From an uncultured Tenacibaculum sp. (GTDB lineage Bacteria > Bacteroidota > Bacteroidia > Flavobacteriales > Flavobacteriaceae): a DNA stretch of 64,000 nt. Each line of letters opens with the position of its first letter. The stretch's first letter is position 1. This document shows positions 16,640 to 24,327 of this stretch, piece after piece. The position numbers and the translations under genes were made by a program. The stretch lies in NCBI GenBank assembly GCA_947493285.1, contig CANLQH010000002.1, positions 372,001-436,000 of the forward strand, given 5' to 3'. The notes beneath the pieces are model-generated. The model made no database searches, was not told where the DNA came from, and saw only the letters and a program-made list of their open reading frames with translations.

Positions 16640-16978
16640 ATGGGAAATCAAAAATTATATAAAGGCTCTTTACAAACCATTATTCTTAAGCTTTTAGCTC
16701 AGAATGATAAGATGTATGGTTATGAAATTACTCAAAAGGTAAAAGAATTAACCAAAGGAGAATTAAAAATTACCGAAGGTGCTTTATATCCTGCCTTACA
16801 CAAATTAGAAGCCGAAGGACTGTTAGATGTTGAAGTTGCTAAAGTTGGTAACCGATTGCGTAAATATTACAAACTAACAGAAAACGGAACTAAAGAAACC
16901 GCGAATAAGTTAGAAGAAATGCAAGAGTTTTTAAAAACGATGCAACAGTTGGTGAATCCTAAATTTAGTTTGGAGTAA
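16640..16978 (+). CDS. PadR family transcriptional regulator
   Basis: The 112-residue winged-helix protein has the PadR signature YKGSLQTIILKLLAQNDKMYGYEIT near 6-30 and the recognition region TEGALYPALHKLEAEGLL near 45-62, followed by the wing (VGNRLRKYYKLTENG). It has only a short C-terminal dimerisation helix, as in the PadR-s1 type. The first membrane protein of the array starts two bases after its stop, so regulator and array form one transcript. The operator-like dyad at its promoter suggests autoregulation. The signal it responds to is unknown; the coupled HAAS-like proteins are the natural candidates for transmitting it. Confidence 0.92.
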   Translation: MGNQKLYKGSLQTIILKLLAQNDKMYGYEITQKVKELTKGELKITEGALYPALHKLEAEGLLDVEVAKVGNRLRKYYKLTENGTKETANKLEEMQEFLKTMQQLVNPKFSLE

Positions 16979-16979
16979 T

Positions 16980-17624
16980 ATGGAAAAGAAATACGAAATC
17001 ACTGAAAAGCAATTGGCTTTTTTAGAAGATTACATTAAAAGGAAAAAGAGAAGTATTGAACCTGAAGATTTATATGAATTGATGGATCATTTAATTAACG
17101 ATTTTGAGGCAACAACTACAAATGGAAATTTATCACAATATTTAGCCAATAAAACTAATTTTATTTCTCAATATGCAAATGATAAAGAATCAAAAGTACA
17201 TTGGGCTTATCAAAAAGATTTATGGAATACTGTTTTTAGTTTTTTTAATAAAAAAAAAACCTTACCTATTAGTATTACAATAGCAATAACCTTATTAAGT
17301 CTTTCTATTCTTTTAAATGAAAAACAACTAGGTATTGTTTTTATGATTTCTATTATTTTTCAAGTTTTATATGGTTTTTATTTGACTTACCATGGAAATA
17401 AAAAAATACGAAAATTAATCTCTTTTAAATATTTAGGAAACATAATGAGTTTACCTCAAGTTTTTCTTTACTCTATTACAATTTTTAAAGATTTTTTAAT
17501 AACCCATCGTGAGTTATTCTTTTTATACTGGCTTATTGCGTTTAGTCTAAGTATCGCTGGTTTAATTGTAATTAAAGATAAAAAGGAAGTAATTCTTAAA
17601 AAATACAAACACTTGTTAAACTAA
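16980..17624 (+). CDS. HAAS-like membrane protein 1 of the PadR-linked array
   Basis: The 214-residue protein has an N-terminal helical domain of about 90 residues with the array motif ELMDHLINDFE near 33-43, then about four transmembrane helices (from about 95 to 200) and a basic tail (KDKKEVILKKYKHLLN). The motif E-h-x-D-H-h-x-x-x-h-E matches the PadR-associated HAAS/DUF1700-like pattern. It is the most divergent of the five paralogs: its N-terminus is longer (MEKKYEITEKQLAFLE) and lacks the MELTKEQ start. Its ATG begins one base after the padR stop. It probably inserts in the inner membrane with the HAAS-like domain in the cytoplasm. Confidence 0.72.
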   Translation: MEKKYEITEKQLAFLEDYIKRKKRSIEPEDLYELMDHLINDFEATTTNGNLSQYLANKTNFISQYANDKESKVHWAYQKDLWNTVFSFFNKKKTLPISITIAITLLSLSILLNEKQLGIVFMISIIFQVLYGFYLTYHGNKKIRKLISFKYLGNIMSLPQVFLYSITIFKDFLITHRELFFLYWLIAFSLSIAGLIVIKDKKEVILKKYKHLLN

Positions 17625-17628
17625 CGCT

Positions 17629-18273
17629 ATGGAACTAACAAAAAAACAAATACAAAGAGTAAACAAGTACTTAGATGTAAAAGGTGTAAAATTCATTGAT
17701 TTTAGAGTTGAAATCTTTGATCATATTGTTTCACAAATAGAACAGAGATTAGAAACAAAAAACACTGATTTTGAAACTGTTTTTTACCAAGTAACTGACC
17801 AATGGAATAAACAGTTAAACTCATCTTCAAGTTTTATTTTTGGTTTAACCTACTCTGCACCTAAAGTTGTTATGAATAAAGCAAAGAAAATTTTCAAGCC
17901 TTTTTTCTTTTTAATTTTAATACTTTCTATACTTCCTGGGGTATTACTTCATTTTTATGAACTTAATATTTCTTCTGAAGTCGCTGATAAAACATCTAGA
18001 ACAATAAACATTATTGCTATACTACTTTCTTCTATTTGGTTATTTACGACCATTAAAACAAGTAGAGATAAAATAAAAACCGTGTATAGTTTTATTATCA
18101 AAACAAAAAGTGTCATGATTATATACGTACCGCTTATGGTTTTAACTAGTTCTATTAAAAATGGCTTAACTATAACCTTGTTTTTAGTATTTGCATCTAT
18201 GGTTGTGTTGAATGTTGTTTTTTATAAAAAACACCTAAAAGAAAAAGAGAAATATAAATTATTAGTGGGATAA
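17629..18273 (+). CDS. HAAS-like membrane protein 2 of the PadR-linked array
   Basis: The 214-residue paralog begins MELTKKQIQRVNKYLDVKG and carries VEIFDHIVSQIEQ near 28-40. Its N-terminal domain is followed by a linker and four hydrophobic helices (about 89-110, 122-138, 159-176, 180-198), and it ends in a Lys-rich tail. It starts four bases after the previous stop. Sequence similarity to its neighbours is clear only in the first 45 residues, so the membrane parts have diverged in sequence but not in layout. Confidence 0.72.
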   Translation: MELTKKQIQRVNKYLDVKGVKFIDFRVEIFDHIVSQIEQRLETKNTDFETVFYQVTDQWNKQLNSSSSFIFGLTYSAPKVVMNKAKKIFKPFFFLILILSILPGVLLHFYELNISSEVADKTSRTINIIAILLSSIWLFTTIKTSRDKIKTVYSFIIKTKSVMIIYVPLMVLTSSIKNGLTITLFLVFASMVVLNVVFYKKHLKEKEKYKLLVG

Positions 18274-18278
18274 TTGCT

Positions 18279-18941
18279 GTGGAGTTAACAAAAGAACAAA
18301 TAAAAAGGATTAATGATTTCTTGGAAGGAATCGGTATTGAATATATCGACATTCGTTTTGAAATGGTAGATCATATTGCTTCAGAAATTGAAAATAAGGT
18401 TGACGATAAAAATTTATTTTTTGAGAATAAACGTTTTCAAACACCTTTTATAAAATATCTGTTAAGTCAAAAGGCAACGTATTTAAAAAACTATAAACAA
18501 CAAAAAAAGAAAAGCTTTTGGGTCAATACTCAAAAAATAGTAATAGACATGTTTCATCAAGCAATAAAACCACTTAATCTTATGTTGATTTTATCATTTC
18601 TAATTGTAATATATTACTTAGAAAGATTCAATCTTAAATATTTAGGTGAAATTATTTTTGTAAGCTTTTTTGCAAGTTTCATGTACATAGCTATAAAATT
18701 CAATCGATTTAAAAAGAAGTTTGGTGAAATTAGAATTATTCAAACTTATGTAAGTTTCTTAATGTTTAATTATATCATTGCTTTTCACTTTCATAGTTCA
18801 ACATCGTTTTTCGGTGAAAATAGCTCTCCTTTTATTATATATAAAGCTGCGACAATGTTAATACTTAACTTTTTAGTTCTTATGAGTTTTAAGAATAAAA
18901 AAGACAGTATTGAAAAACAGTTTAATCATCTTGTATTATAG
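18279..18941 (+). CDS. HAAS-like membrane protein 3 of the PadR-linked array
   Basis: The 220-residue paralog starts with GTG at 18279 in the context GTG-GAG-TTA-ACA, which aligns exactly with the MELTK starts of copies 2 and 4. It shows MELTKEQIKRINDFLEGIG and FEMVDHIASEIEN near 28-40, a basic stretch (KQQKKKSFW) before the first helix, then about four transmembrane helices. The GTG start would lower its translation relative to its ATG-started neighbours. The gap to the previous gene is five bases. Confidence 0.72.
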   Translation: MELTKEQIKRINDFLEGIGIEYIDIRFEMVDHIASEIENKVDDKNLFFENKRFQTPFIKYLLSQKATYLKNYKQQKKKSFWVNTQKIVIDMFHQAIKPLNLMLILSFLIVIYYLERFNLKYLGEIIFVSFFASFMYIAIKFNRFKKKFGEIRIIQTYVSFLMFNYIIAFHFHSSTSFFGENSSPFIIYKAATMLILNFLVLMSFKNKKDSIEKQFNHLVL

Positions 18942-18943
18942 CT

Positions 18944-19612
18944 ATGGAACTAACAAAAGAACAAGTACAGTTTATAGAAAATCGTTTAGAAAACGACGGT
19001 ATTAAATATTGGGACATACGTATTGAAATGTTAGACCATGTAGTTACAGATGTTCAAAACAGAATTGAAAAAGGTGAACTATTTAAAAGCGCAGTTCAAA
19101 ATAGTTTTGTTTCTCTAGGTTGGAAAGAAAATTTTAATGGAAGTTCTTTTGAGGCTATTTTACAAGAAAAACAAAATCTCTTTGCTAAAAAATACAGAAA
19201 AAGTTTTTGGGCGTATTTTAAAACCTGTGTTTTTAAACCAAGTTCAATAATTTGGATTTTTAGTATAATAGCTATATTGTACTTTATCTACCCATATAAA
19301 GTAATTTTTAAATACACTTTATTTACCTTTTTAGGTATAGTAACAATTCTATTCTTTTATTTTTTCACTAAATATAAAGTATATAAATCTGTACAATTAA
19401 ATAACGCATTAATTCAAACTTTTCTTTCTTTAAACTTGATTAATATTTATTTGAATGTCCCTAAAATGTTTGAAGTTGACCTTTTAAAATTTCATTTTTT
19501 AACTACTCTAGTTTTTAGCTTTGTTTTTATACAATCCTATATAGGTATTCGTTTTTTCTTAAAAGAATACACGAAAATCAACAATACATACCAAAAACTA
19601 ATTTCACTATGA
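18944..19612 (+). CDS. HAAS-like membrane protein 4 of the PadR-linked array
   Basis: The 222-residue paralog begins MELTKEQVQFIENRLENDG, with IEMLDHVVTDVQNRIE near 28-43 and a predicted amphipathic region FKSAVQNSFVSLGW that resembles the second half of HAAS domains (x-A-x-x-x-F-x-x-L-G). The stretch KKYRKSFWAYFKTCVFKP leads into the first of about four helices. The stop overlaps the next start by four bases (ATGA), consistent with translational coupling. Confidence 0.72.
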   Translation: MELTKEQVQFIENRLENDGIKYWDIRIEMLDHVVTDVQNRIEKGELFKSAVQNSFVSLGWKENFNGSSFEAILQEKQNLFAKKYRKSFWAYFKTCVFKPSSIIWIFSIIAILYFIYPYKVIFKYTLFTFLGIVTILFFYFFTKYKVYKSVQLNNALIQTFLSLNLINIYLNVPKMFEVDLLKFHFLTTLVFSFVFIQSYIGIRFFLKEYTKINNTYQKLISL

Positions 19613-20298
19613 AACTATCCACCCTTCAAATAGAACAACTATATAAATTCACACGTCAACATTATGTAGAGCATTACGACGTACAAACTGAATTAGTAGA
19701 TCATTTAGCAAACGACATCGAACAAATTTGGATCGAGAAACCAACTTTAACTTTTGAACAAGCTAGAGATATCTCCTTTAAAAAATTCGGGATATTTGGT
19801 TTTATGGATGTTGTAGAATACAAACAAAAACAACTTGGCAAAAAATATAGAAATGTACTATGGAAGTATGTTAAAGAATGGTTTAGAGTTCCTAAAATAA
19901 TTCTTACCATAAGTATTTTTTTCTTTTTCTATTATTTTATACAATTACCAATTGGAATTTATTTGGTAGGAGGAACACTTACAATATTAGCTATCTCTGA
20001 TTTATACTTAGCAACTAAACTTAAAAAGGAATTTAAAAAACGAACTGAAGTAAATGGTAAAAAATGGATGCTAGAAGAAATAATCTTTAATGTAGCTTCT
20101 TTTGGTGGGGTCATGGTAGCTTCAAACTTGCCACAAATTTTCAATCATATTGAAAAAACTCCTTCTGAAACTGGGGCTATAATTATTTCATTAATACTAA
20201 CACTTACAATTATTTATTCATATGTTACTCTAGTAATCATTCCAAAAAAAGCTGAACAGTTACTCGAAGAACACTACCCTGAATACAAGCTAGTTTAA
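19609..20298 (+). CDS. HAAS-like membrane protein 5 of the PadR-linked array
   Basis: The 229-residue paralog gives the best view of the shared domain: MKLSTLQIEQLYKFTRQH, then TELVDHLANDIEQIW near 28-42, and TFEQARDISFKKFGIFGF near 48-65. Together these match the HAAS/DUF1700 pattern, an acidic helix with a conserved His followed by a small helix pair ending in F-G. About four transmembrane helices follow from residue 98, and the tail is short and charged. It ends one base before the convergent rsmI with no terminator between them. Confidence 0.74.
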   Translation: MKLSTLQIEQLYKFTRQHYVEHYDVQTELVDHLANDIEQIWIEKPTLTFEQARDISFKKFGIFGFMDVVEYKQKQLGKKYRNVLWKYVKEWFRVPKIILTISIFFFFYYFIQLPIGIYLVGGTLTILAISDLYLATKLKKEFKKRTEVNGKKWMLEEIIFNVASFGGVMVASNLPQIFNHIEKTPSETGAIIISLILTLTIIYSYVTLVIIPKKAEQLLEEHYPEYKLV

Positions 20299-20299
20299 T

Positions 20300-20971
20300 T
20301 TACTTTTTACCTTCAACAATAATCACAATTTCGCCTTTGGCAGGTTTCTCCGTATAATATGATAACACTTCTGCTATATTTCCTCGTTTGGTTTCTTCAA
20401 ACAATTTTGTCAATTCTCTAGAAACCGATACTTGTCTATCTGTTCCAAAATACTCTCCGAAGTGCGTTAGAGTTTTTAATAATTTATGCGGGCTTTCGTA
20501 AAAAATCATCGTGCGAGTTTCTTCTGTTAATAATTTTAAACGTGTTTGACGTCCTTTTTTAACGGGTAAAAAACCTTCGAAAACAAACTTATCGTTTGGT
20601 AAACCAGAATTTACTAAAGCAGGAACAAAAGCCGTTGCTCCAGGTAAGCATTCAACATCAATATCTTGTTGAACACAAGCACGAGTAAGTAAAAATCCAG
20701 GATCCGAAATTGCAGGAGTACCTGCATCAGAAATTAATGCACAGGTTTCACCGTTTTTCAATCTACTTATAACACCTTCTACAGATTTGTGCTCGTTATG
20801 CATATGATGACTATACATTTGTGTAGCAATCTCAAAGTGCTTTAATAGCTTTCCGCTTGTACGCGTATCTTCTGCTAAAATAAAATCGACTTCCTTTAAA
20901 GTTCTAATCGCTCTTAAAGTAATATCCTCTAAATTTCCGATAGGTGTTGGCACCAAATACAATTTACTCAT
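20300..20971 (-). CDS. rsmI: 16S rRNA (cytidine1402-2'-O)-methyltransferase
   Basis: RsmI methylates the ribose of C1402 in the decoding centre of 16S rRNA. The protein has 223 residues and the tetrapyrrole-methylase fold: KLYLVPTPIGNLEDITLRA at the start, VDFILAEDTRTSGKLLKHF near 29-47, ALISDAGTPAISDPGFLL near 76-93, and GLPNDKFVFEGFLPVKKG near 118-135. It lacks the C-terminal HTH-like extension seen in longer homologs, as is common for Bacteroidota. It is divergent from dxs and both share a 38-base intergenic region. Confidence 0.95.
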   Translation of the reverse strand: MSKLYLVPTPIGNLEDITLRAIRTLKEVDFILAEDTRTSGKLLKHFEIATQMYSHHMHNEHKSVEGVISRLKNGETCALISDAGTPAISDPGFLLTRACVQQDIDVECLPGATAFVPALVNSGLPNDKFVFEGFLPVKKGRQTRLKLLTEETRTMIFYESPHKLLKTLTHFGEYFGTDRQVSVSRELTKLFEETKRGNIAEVLSYYTEKPAKGEIVIIVEGKK

Positions 20972-20975
20972 ACAG

Positions 20976-20983
20976 CAAAGCTA
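20976..20983 (-). promoter_or_regulatory. -7 element of rsmI, placed for a leaderless transcript
   Basis: The minus strand reads TAGCTTTG, then four bases (CTGT), then the rsmI ATG. No -33 TTG is apparent. Confidence 0.55.
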
Positions 20984-20997
20984 CAACAAAGTTTTAG

Positions 20998-21005
20998 TAC
21001 ATTTG
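20998..21005 (+). promoter_or_regulatory. -7 element of dxs, placed for a leaderless transcript
   Basis: TACATTTG is followed by four bases (TGGT... with the last T before ATG at 21010). The rsmI and dxs -7 boxes are back to back within 38 bases. Confidence 0.55.
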
Positions 21006-21009
21006 TGGT

Positions 21010-22782
21010 ATGCCAAAAAAGCTATTAAAAAATATAAATTTACCTGCTGATATCAGGCAATTATCTTCTGATGAATTGCCTTTATTAGCAAAAGAATTGC
21101 GTGAATTTATTATTGATGTAGTAGCTACTAAAGAAGGACATTTAGGTGCAAGTTTAGGTGTGGTAGAACTCACCATTGCTTTGCATTATTTGTTTGATAC
21201 ACCCAACGATCAATTAATATGGGATGTTGGGCACCAAGCTTACGGTCATAAAATTTTAACGGGTCGTAAAGATGTTTTTCACACCAACAGGCAGCAAGGA
21301 GGAATCTCTGGATTTCCTAAGCGTAGCGAAAGCGAATACGATACTTTTGGTGTAGGTCATTCATCTACTTCTATTTCGGCGGCCTTAGGTATGGCGATCG
21401 CTTCAAAATTACAAGGAAACGACAAACACCACATCGCTGTTATTGGTGATGCATCTATTGCTAGCGGAATGTCTTTTGAAGCTTTAAATCATGCTGGAGA
21501 TACGAATGCAAATCTATTAGTTATTTTAAACGACAATGCTATAGGTATTGATCCTTCAGTTGGCGCACTAAAACATTATTTAACTAGAATAAAATCTACG
21601 CGATCTGATATTGAACAACACAATATCTTTGAAAGCTTAAACTTTGATTATTCTGGTCCGATTGACGGACATAATTTTGAAGAATTATTATCAGAATTAA
21701 ATCGATTAAAACAAGTTGAAGGACCTAAGTTTTTGCATGTTATTACCACTAAAGGAAAAGGACTTAAACAAGCCGAACAAGATCAAGTAAAATATCATGC
21801 TCCTGGAAAATTCGATAAAGTTTCTGGAGATGTTTTACCAAAAGAACAAAGTAAGTTCACCAAGTTTCAAGATGTATTCGGAAAAACCATTGTTGAACTT
21901 GCCAAACAAAACGATAAAATTGTTGGTATTACACCTGCAATGTTAACAGGTAGTTCTCTAAAATTTATGCTAGAAGAATTTCCTGAGCGTACTTTTGATG
22001 TTGGTATTGCTGAACAACATGCGGTTACTTTAGCTGCTGGTATGGCAACCCAAGGTTTAGTTCCGTTTTGCAATATCTATTCAACATTTTTACAAAGAGC
22101 TTACGATCAAATAATTCACGATGTAGCTCTACAAAATTTACCAGTTATTTTCTGTTTAGATAGAGCTGGTTTAGTAGGTGAAGATGGCGCTACACATCAC
22201 GGAGTTTTTGATTTAGCTTATTTACGTTGTATCCCTAATTTAATAATTTTTGCTCCTCGTAACGAAATTGAGTTACGTAACATTATGTATACTGCACAAT
22301 TGGAATTACAAAACCCAATCGCTATTCGTTATCCAAGAGGAAAAGGAAAATTAGAACAATGGAATCTACCTTTTGAAAAAATAGAAATAGGTAAAGGAGC
22401 TTGTTTAACAGAGGGTAGTCAGGTTGTGATCTTATCTACTGGAACAATAGCTAATAACGTTTCAGAAGCGATTAATTCATTAAATAATGAGGTTTCAGTA
22501 GCTCATTATGATATACGTTTTATAAAACCATTAGACACTCAACTCCTCGATACCATATTCAATAAGTTTGACAAAATAATTACTATTGAAGATGGCACTA
22601 TAAAAGGCGGATTAGGTGCTGCTATTTTAGAATACGCTTCTAAAGTAAACTATAAAGGAAGAATTAAGGTTTTAGGAATTCCTGATGAGTTTATTCATCA
22701 TGGAACTGTTGATCAGCTACAAGAAAAAGTTGGTATAAGTAGTATATTAATTAAAAAAGAAATAGAAACCTTATATAATTAA
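21010..22782 (+). CDS. dxs: 1-deoxy-D-xylulose-5-phosphate synthase
   Basis: DXS condenses pyruvate and glyceraldehyde 3-phosphate with loss of CO2 to give DXP, the first step of the MEP isoprenoid pathway; it uses thiamine diphosphate. The 590-residue protein is slightly shorter than the usual ~620. Visible are GHLGASLGVVELTIALH near 40-56, the ThDP motif GDASIASGMSFEAL...NDN near 145-180, the transketolase pyrimidine-binding segment ERTFDVGIAEQHAVTLAAGMA near 325-345, and DRAGLVGEDGATHHGVFDLAYL near 383-404. A bidirectional terminator follows. Confidence 0.95.
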   Translation: MPKKLLKNINLPADIRQLSSDELPLLAKELREFIIDVVATKEGHLGASLGVVELTIALHYLFDTPNDQLIWDVGHQAYGHKILTGRKDVFHTNRQQGGISGFPKRSESEYDTFGVGHSSTSISAALGMAIASKLQGNDKHHIAVIGDASIASGMSFEALNHAGDTNANLLVILNDNAIGIDPSVGALKHYLTRIKSTRSDIEQHNIFESLNFDYSGPIDGHNFEELLSELNRLKQVEGPKFLHVITTKGKGLKQAEQDQVKYHAPGKFDKVSGDVLPKEQSKFTKFQDVFGKTIVELAKQNDKIVGITPAMLTGSSLKFMLEEFPERTFDVGIAEQHAVTLAAGMATQGLVPFCNIYSTFLQRAYDQIIHDVALQNLPVIFCLDRAGLVGEDGATHHGVFDLAYLRCIPNLIIFAPRNEIELRNIMYTAQLELQNPIAIRYPRGKGKLEQWNLPFEKIEIGKGACLTEGSQVVILSTGTIANNVSEAINSLNNEVSVAHYDIRFIKPLDTQLLDTIFNKFDKIITIEDGTIKGGLGAAILEYASKVNYKGRIKVLGIPDEFIHHGTVDQLQEKVGISSILIKKEIETLYN

Positions 22783-22811
22783 AAAAGCGAACCAAATTGG
22801 TTCGCTTTTTT
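22782..22811. terminator. Bidirectional terminator, copy 1 of a duplicated hairpin
   Basis: Core GCGAACCAAATTGGTTCGC at 22787-22805 is flanked by A-run and T-run. It separates dxs (plus) from the convergent lipoprotein gene (minus). The same core recurs at 23349-23367. Confidence 0.85.
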
Positions 22812-22822
22812 AGTTATATTGA

Positions 22823-23290
22823 TTAAAATTTAATATTTATAATTCCGTTGTTGGTATCTATAGTTCCAGTACCACCAGATGTTTCTTGAACACTACCACT
22901 AAAAGAAGCCTTTAATGTTGAAGAAATATTTTCTAAAACATTAAAATCAAATCCTGGGTGTATAGGGTCATCATAAGTAACTCCATTTTCAGAATATTTA
23001 AAACTAATTAAGCTATCACTTCCCGTTACTTCTTCGTAAATACTAAATATTAAAAACTTATCTGTTTGACCATTAATGGTCGCTGTAAATTTTATCTTTT
23101 TTTTACCTTGTCCAGCATCTAAGTTTGGTTCTGTCTTGATATTATTAAATATCAATTCATTTCCATTTACAGTCATTTTTATTTCATTACCGTTACTTGT
23201 ATTTAAATCGTCATTATCATTATTACTAGAACATGAGTTTAGTGTGATAATTGATAATAATAAAAATGTTTTGAATAATAATTTTTTCAT
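22823..23290 (-). CDS. Small lipoprotein with a beta-rich domain (DUF-like, unassigned)
   Basis: The 155-residue protein has a lipoprotein signal peptide (MKKLLFKTFLLLSIITLNSC, lipobox LNSC at Cys 20), an Asn/Asp-rich linker (SSNNDNDDLNTSNGN), and a domain of alternating beta strands beginning MTVNGNELIFNNI. The start at 23290 is preferred over an upstream Met because the -7 element at 23318-23325 lies upstream of it. It should be anchored in the outer or inner membrane facing the periplasm or surface. The gene sits between two identical terminators and separates dxs from the ATP synthase operon. Function is unknown. Confidence 0.75.
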   Translation of the reverse strand: MKKLLFKTFLLLSIITLNSCSSNNDNDDLNTSNGNEIKMTVNGNELIFNNIKTEPNLDAGQGKKKIKFTATINGQTDKFLIFSIYEEVTGSDSLISFKYSENGVTYDDPIHPGFDFNVLENISSTLKASFSGSVQETSGGTGTIDTNNGIINIKF

Positions 23291-23317
23291 AGAACTTATT
23301 TTTTTTAAATTTTCAAG

Positions 23318-23325
23318 CAAAAATA
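23318..23325 (-). promoter_or_regulatory. -7 element of the small lipoprotein gene
   Basis: The minus strand reads TATTTTTG (TAnnTTTG), giving a leader of about 23 bases to the start codon at 23290. Confidence 0.55.
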
Positions 23326-23343
23326 TGATTTTTCTATATAAAT

Positions 23344-23373
23344 AAAAAGCGAACCAAATTGGTTCGCTTTTTA
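23344..23373. terminator. Terminator of the atp operon, copy 2 of a duplicated hairpin
   Basis: Core GCGAACCAAATTGGTTCGC at 23349-23367 with flanking A- and T-runs, 24 bases after the atpG stop on the minus strand. It is identical in its core to the terminator after dxs. Confidence 0.85.
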
Positions 23374-23396
23374 TTTATATAGAAAATTATTTTCTT

Positions 23397-24257
23397 CTAG
23401 TTATTCAATGCTTCTGCACCACCAACAATCTCTAAAATTTCGTTAGTAATTGCAGCCTGACGCGCTTTATTATATGTTAATAATAACTCGTCACGTAATT
23501 CAGTAGCATTATCTGTTGCTTTATGCATTGCAGTCATACGAGCTCCGTGTTCAGCAGCAAAAGAATCACGAATAGCTTTATATAATTGCGTTTTTAAAGA
23601 CTTAGGTATTAACTCTAATACAATCTCTTCTTTCGATGGTTCAAAGATGTAATCTAAATTTACATCAGCATCACCTTCAACTGGTTCGATTGGTAAGAAT
23701 TGCTCTACTTGTGGTATTTGTGTTGCAGCATTCTTAAATCTATTGTAAATAAGCTCTATTCTATCGTAAGAACCATCTACATATAAATCCATTAATTGCT
23801 CAGCAACTTTAGCAACGTTATCAAAAGTTAAATCATCAAAAATATCGTTTCTATTTTCAATAACTGTATTGTCTTTTGATAAGATATCGTCTCCTTTTTT
23901 ACCAATTGTAAATAAGTCAACAGCAACTCCATTGTATTTTTCGTCGATTGTTTTAACAGCTTCTTTAATAATAGAAGAGTTAAAACCACCACATAAACCT
24001 CTATTTGAAGTTACAGTAACTAATAATACTTTGTTTACTTCTCTTTGAGTTGAATAAGCTCCGCCAGCATCACTATCTAAAGTAGCGCTTAAGCTTTGTA
24101 ATAATTCAGTAAGCTTAGATGAATACGGACGCATTGCTGTAATTGCATCTTGAGCTTTTTTCAATTTTGCAGCCGATACCATTTTCATGGCAGAGGTAAT
24201 CTGCATCGTTGATTTAATCGAAGTAATTCTGTTACGTATTTCTTTTAAGTTTGCCAT
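23397..24257 (-). CDS. atpG: ATP synthase F1 gamma subunit
   Basis: This is the central rotor shaft of F1. The 286-residue product begins MANLKEIRNRITSIKSTMQI and contains TSAMKMVSAAKLKKAQDAI near 24-42, TSNRGLCGGFNSSI near 75-88, and the conserved C-terminal helix ATDNATELRDELLLTYNKARQAAITNEI near 248-275. The ATG at 24255-24257 is chosen over an upstream Met (24275) because MANLKEIRNRI is the family N-terminus. It is the last gene of the atp operon, 70 bases downstream of atpA. Confidence 0.97.
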   Translation of the reverse strand: MANLKEIRNRITSIKSTMQITSAMKMVSAAKLKKAQDAITAMRPYSSKLTELLQSLSATLDSDAGGAYSTQREVNKVLLVTVTSNRGLCGGFNSSIIKEAVKTIDEKYNGVAVDLFTIGKKGDDILSKDNTVIENRNDIFDDLTFDNVAKVAEQLMDLYVDGSYDRIELIYNRFKNAATQIPQVEQFLPIEPVEGDADVNLDYIFEPSKEEIVLELIPKSLKTQLYKAIRDSFAAEHGARMTAMHKATDNATELRDELLLTYNKARQAAITNEILEIVGGAEALNN

Positions 24258-24327
24258 ACAAATAGTATTTAGCATTAAGTACTAAGCATTGAGAAAGTGT
24301 CTCAATACTTAATACTAAAATCTTTTA

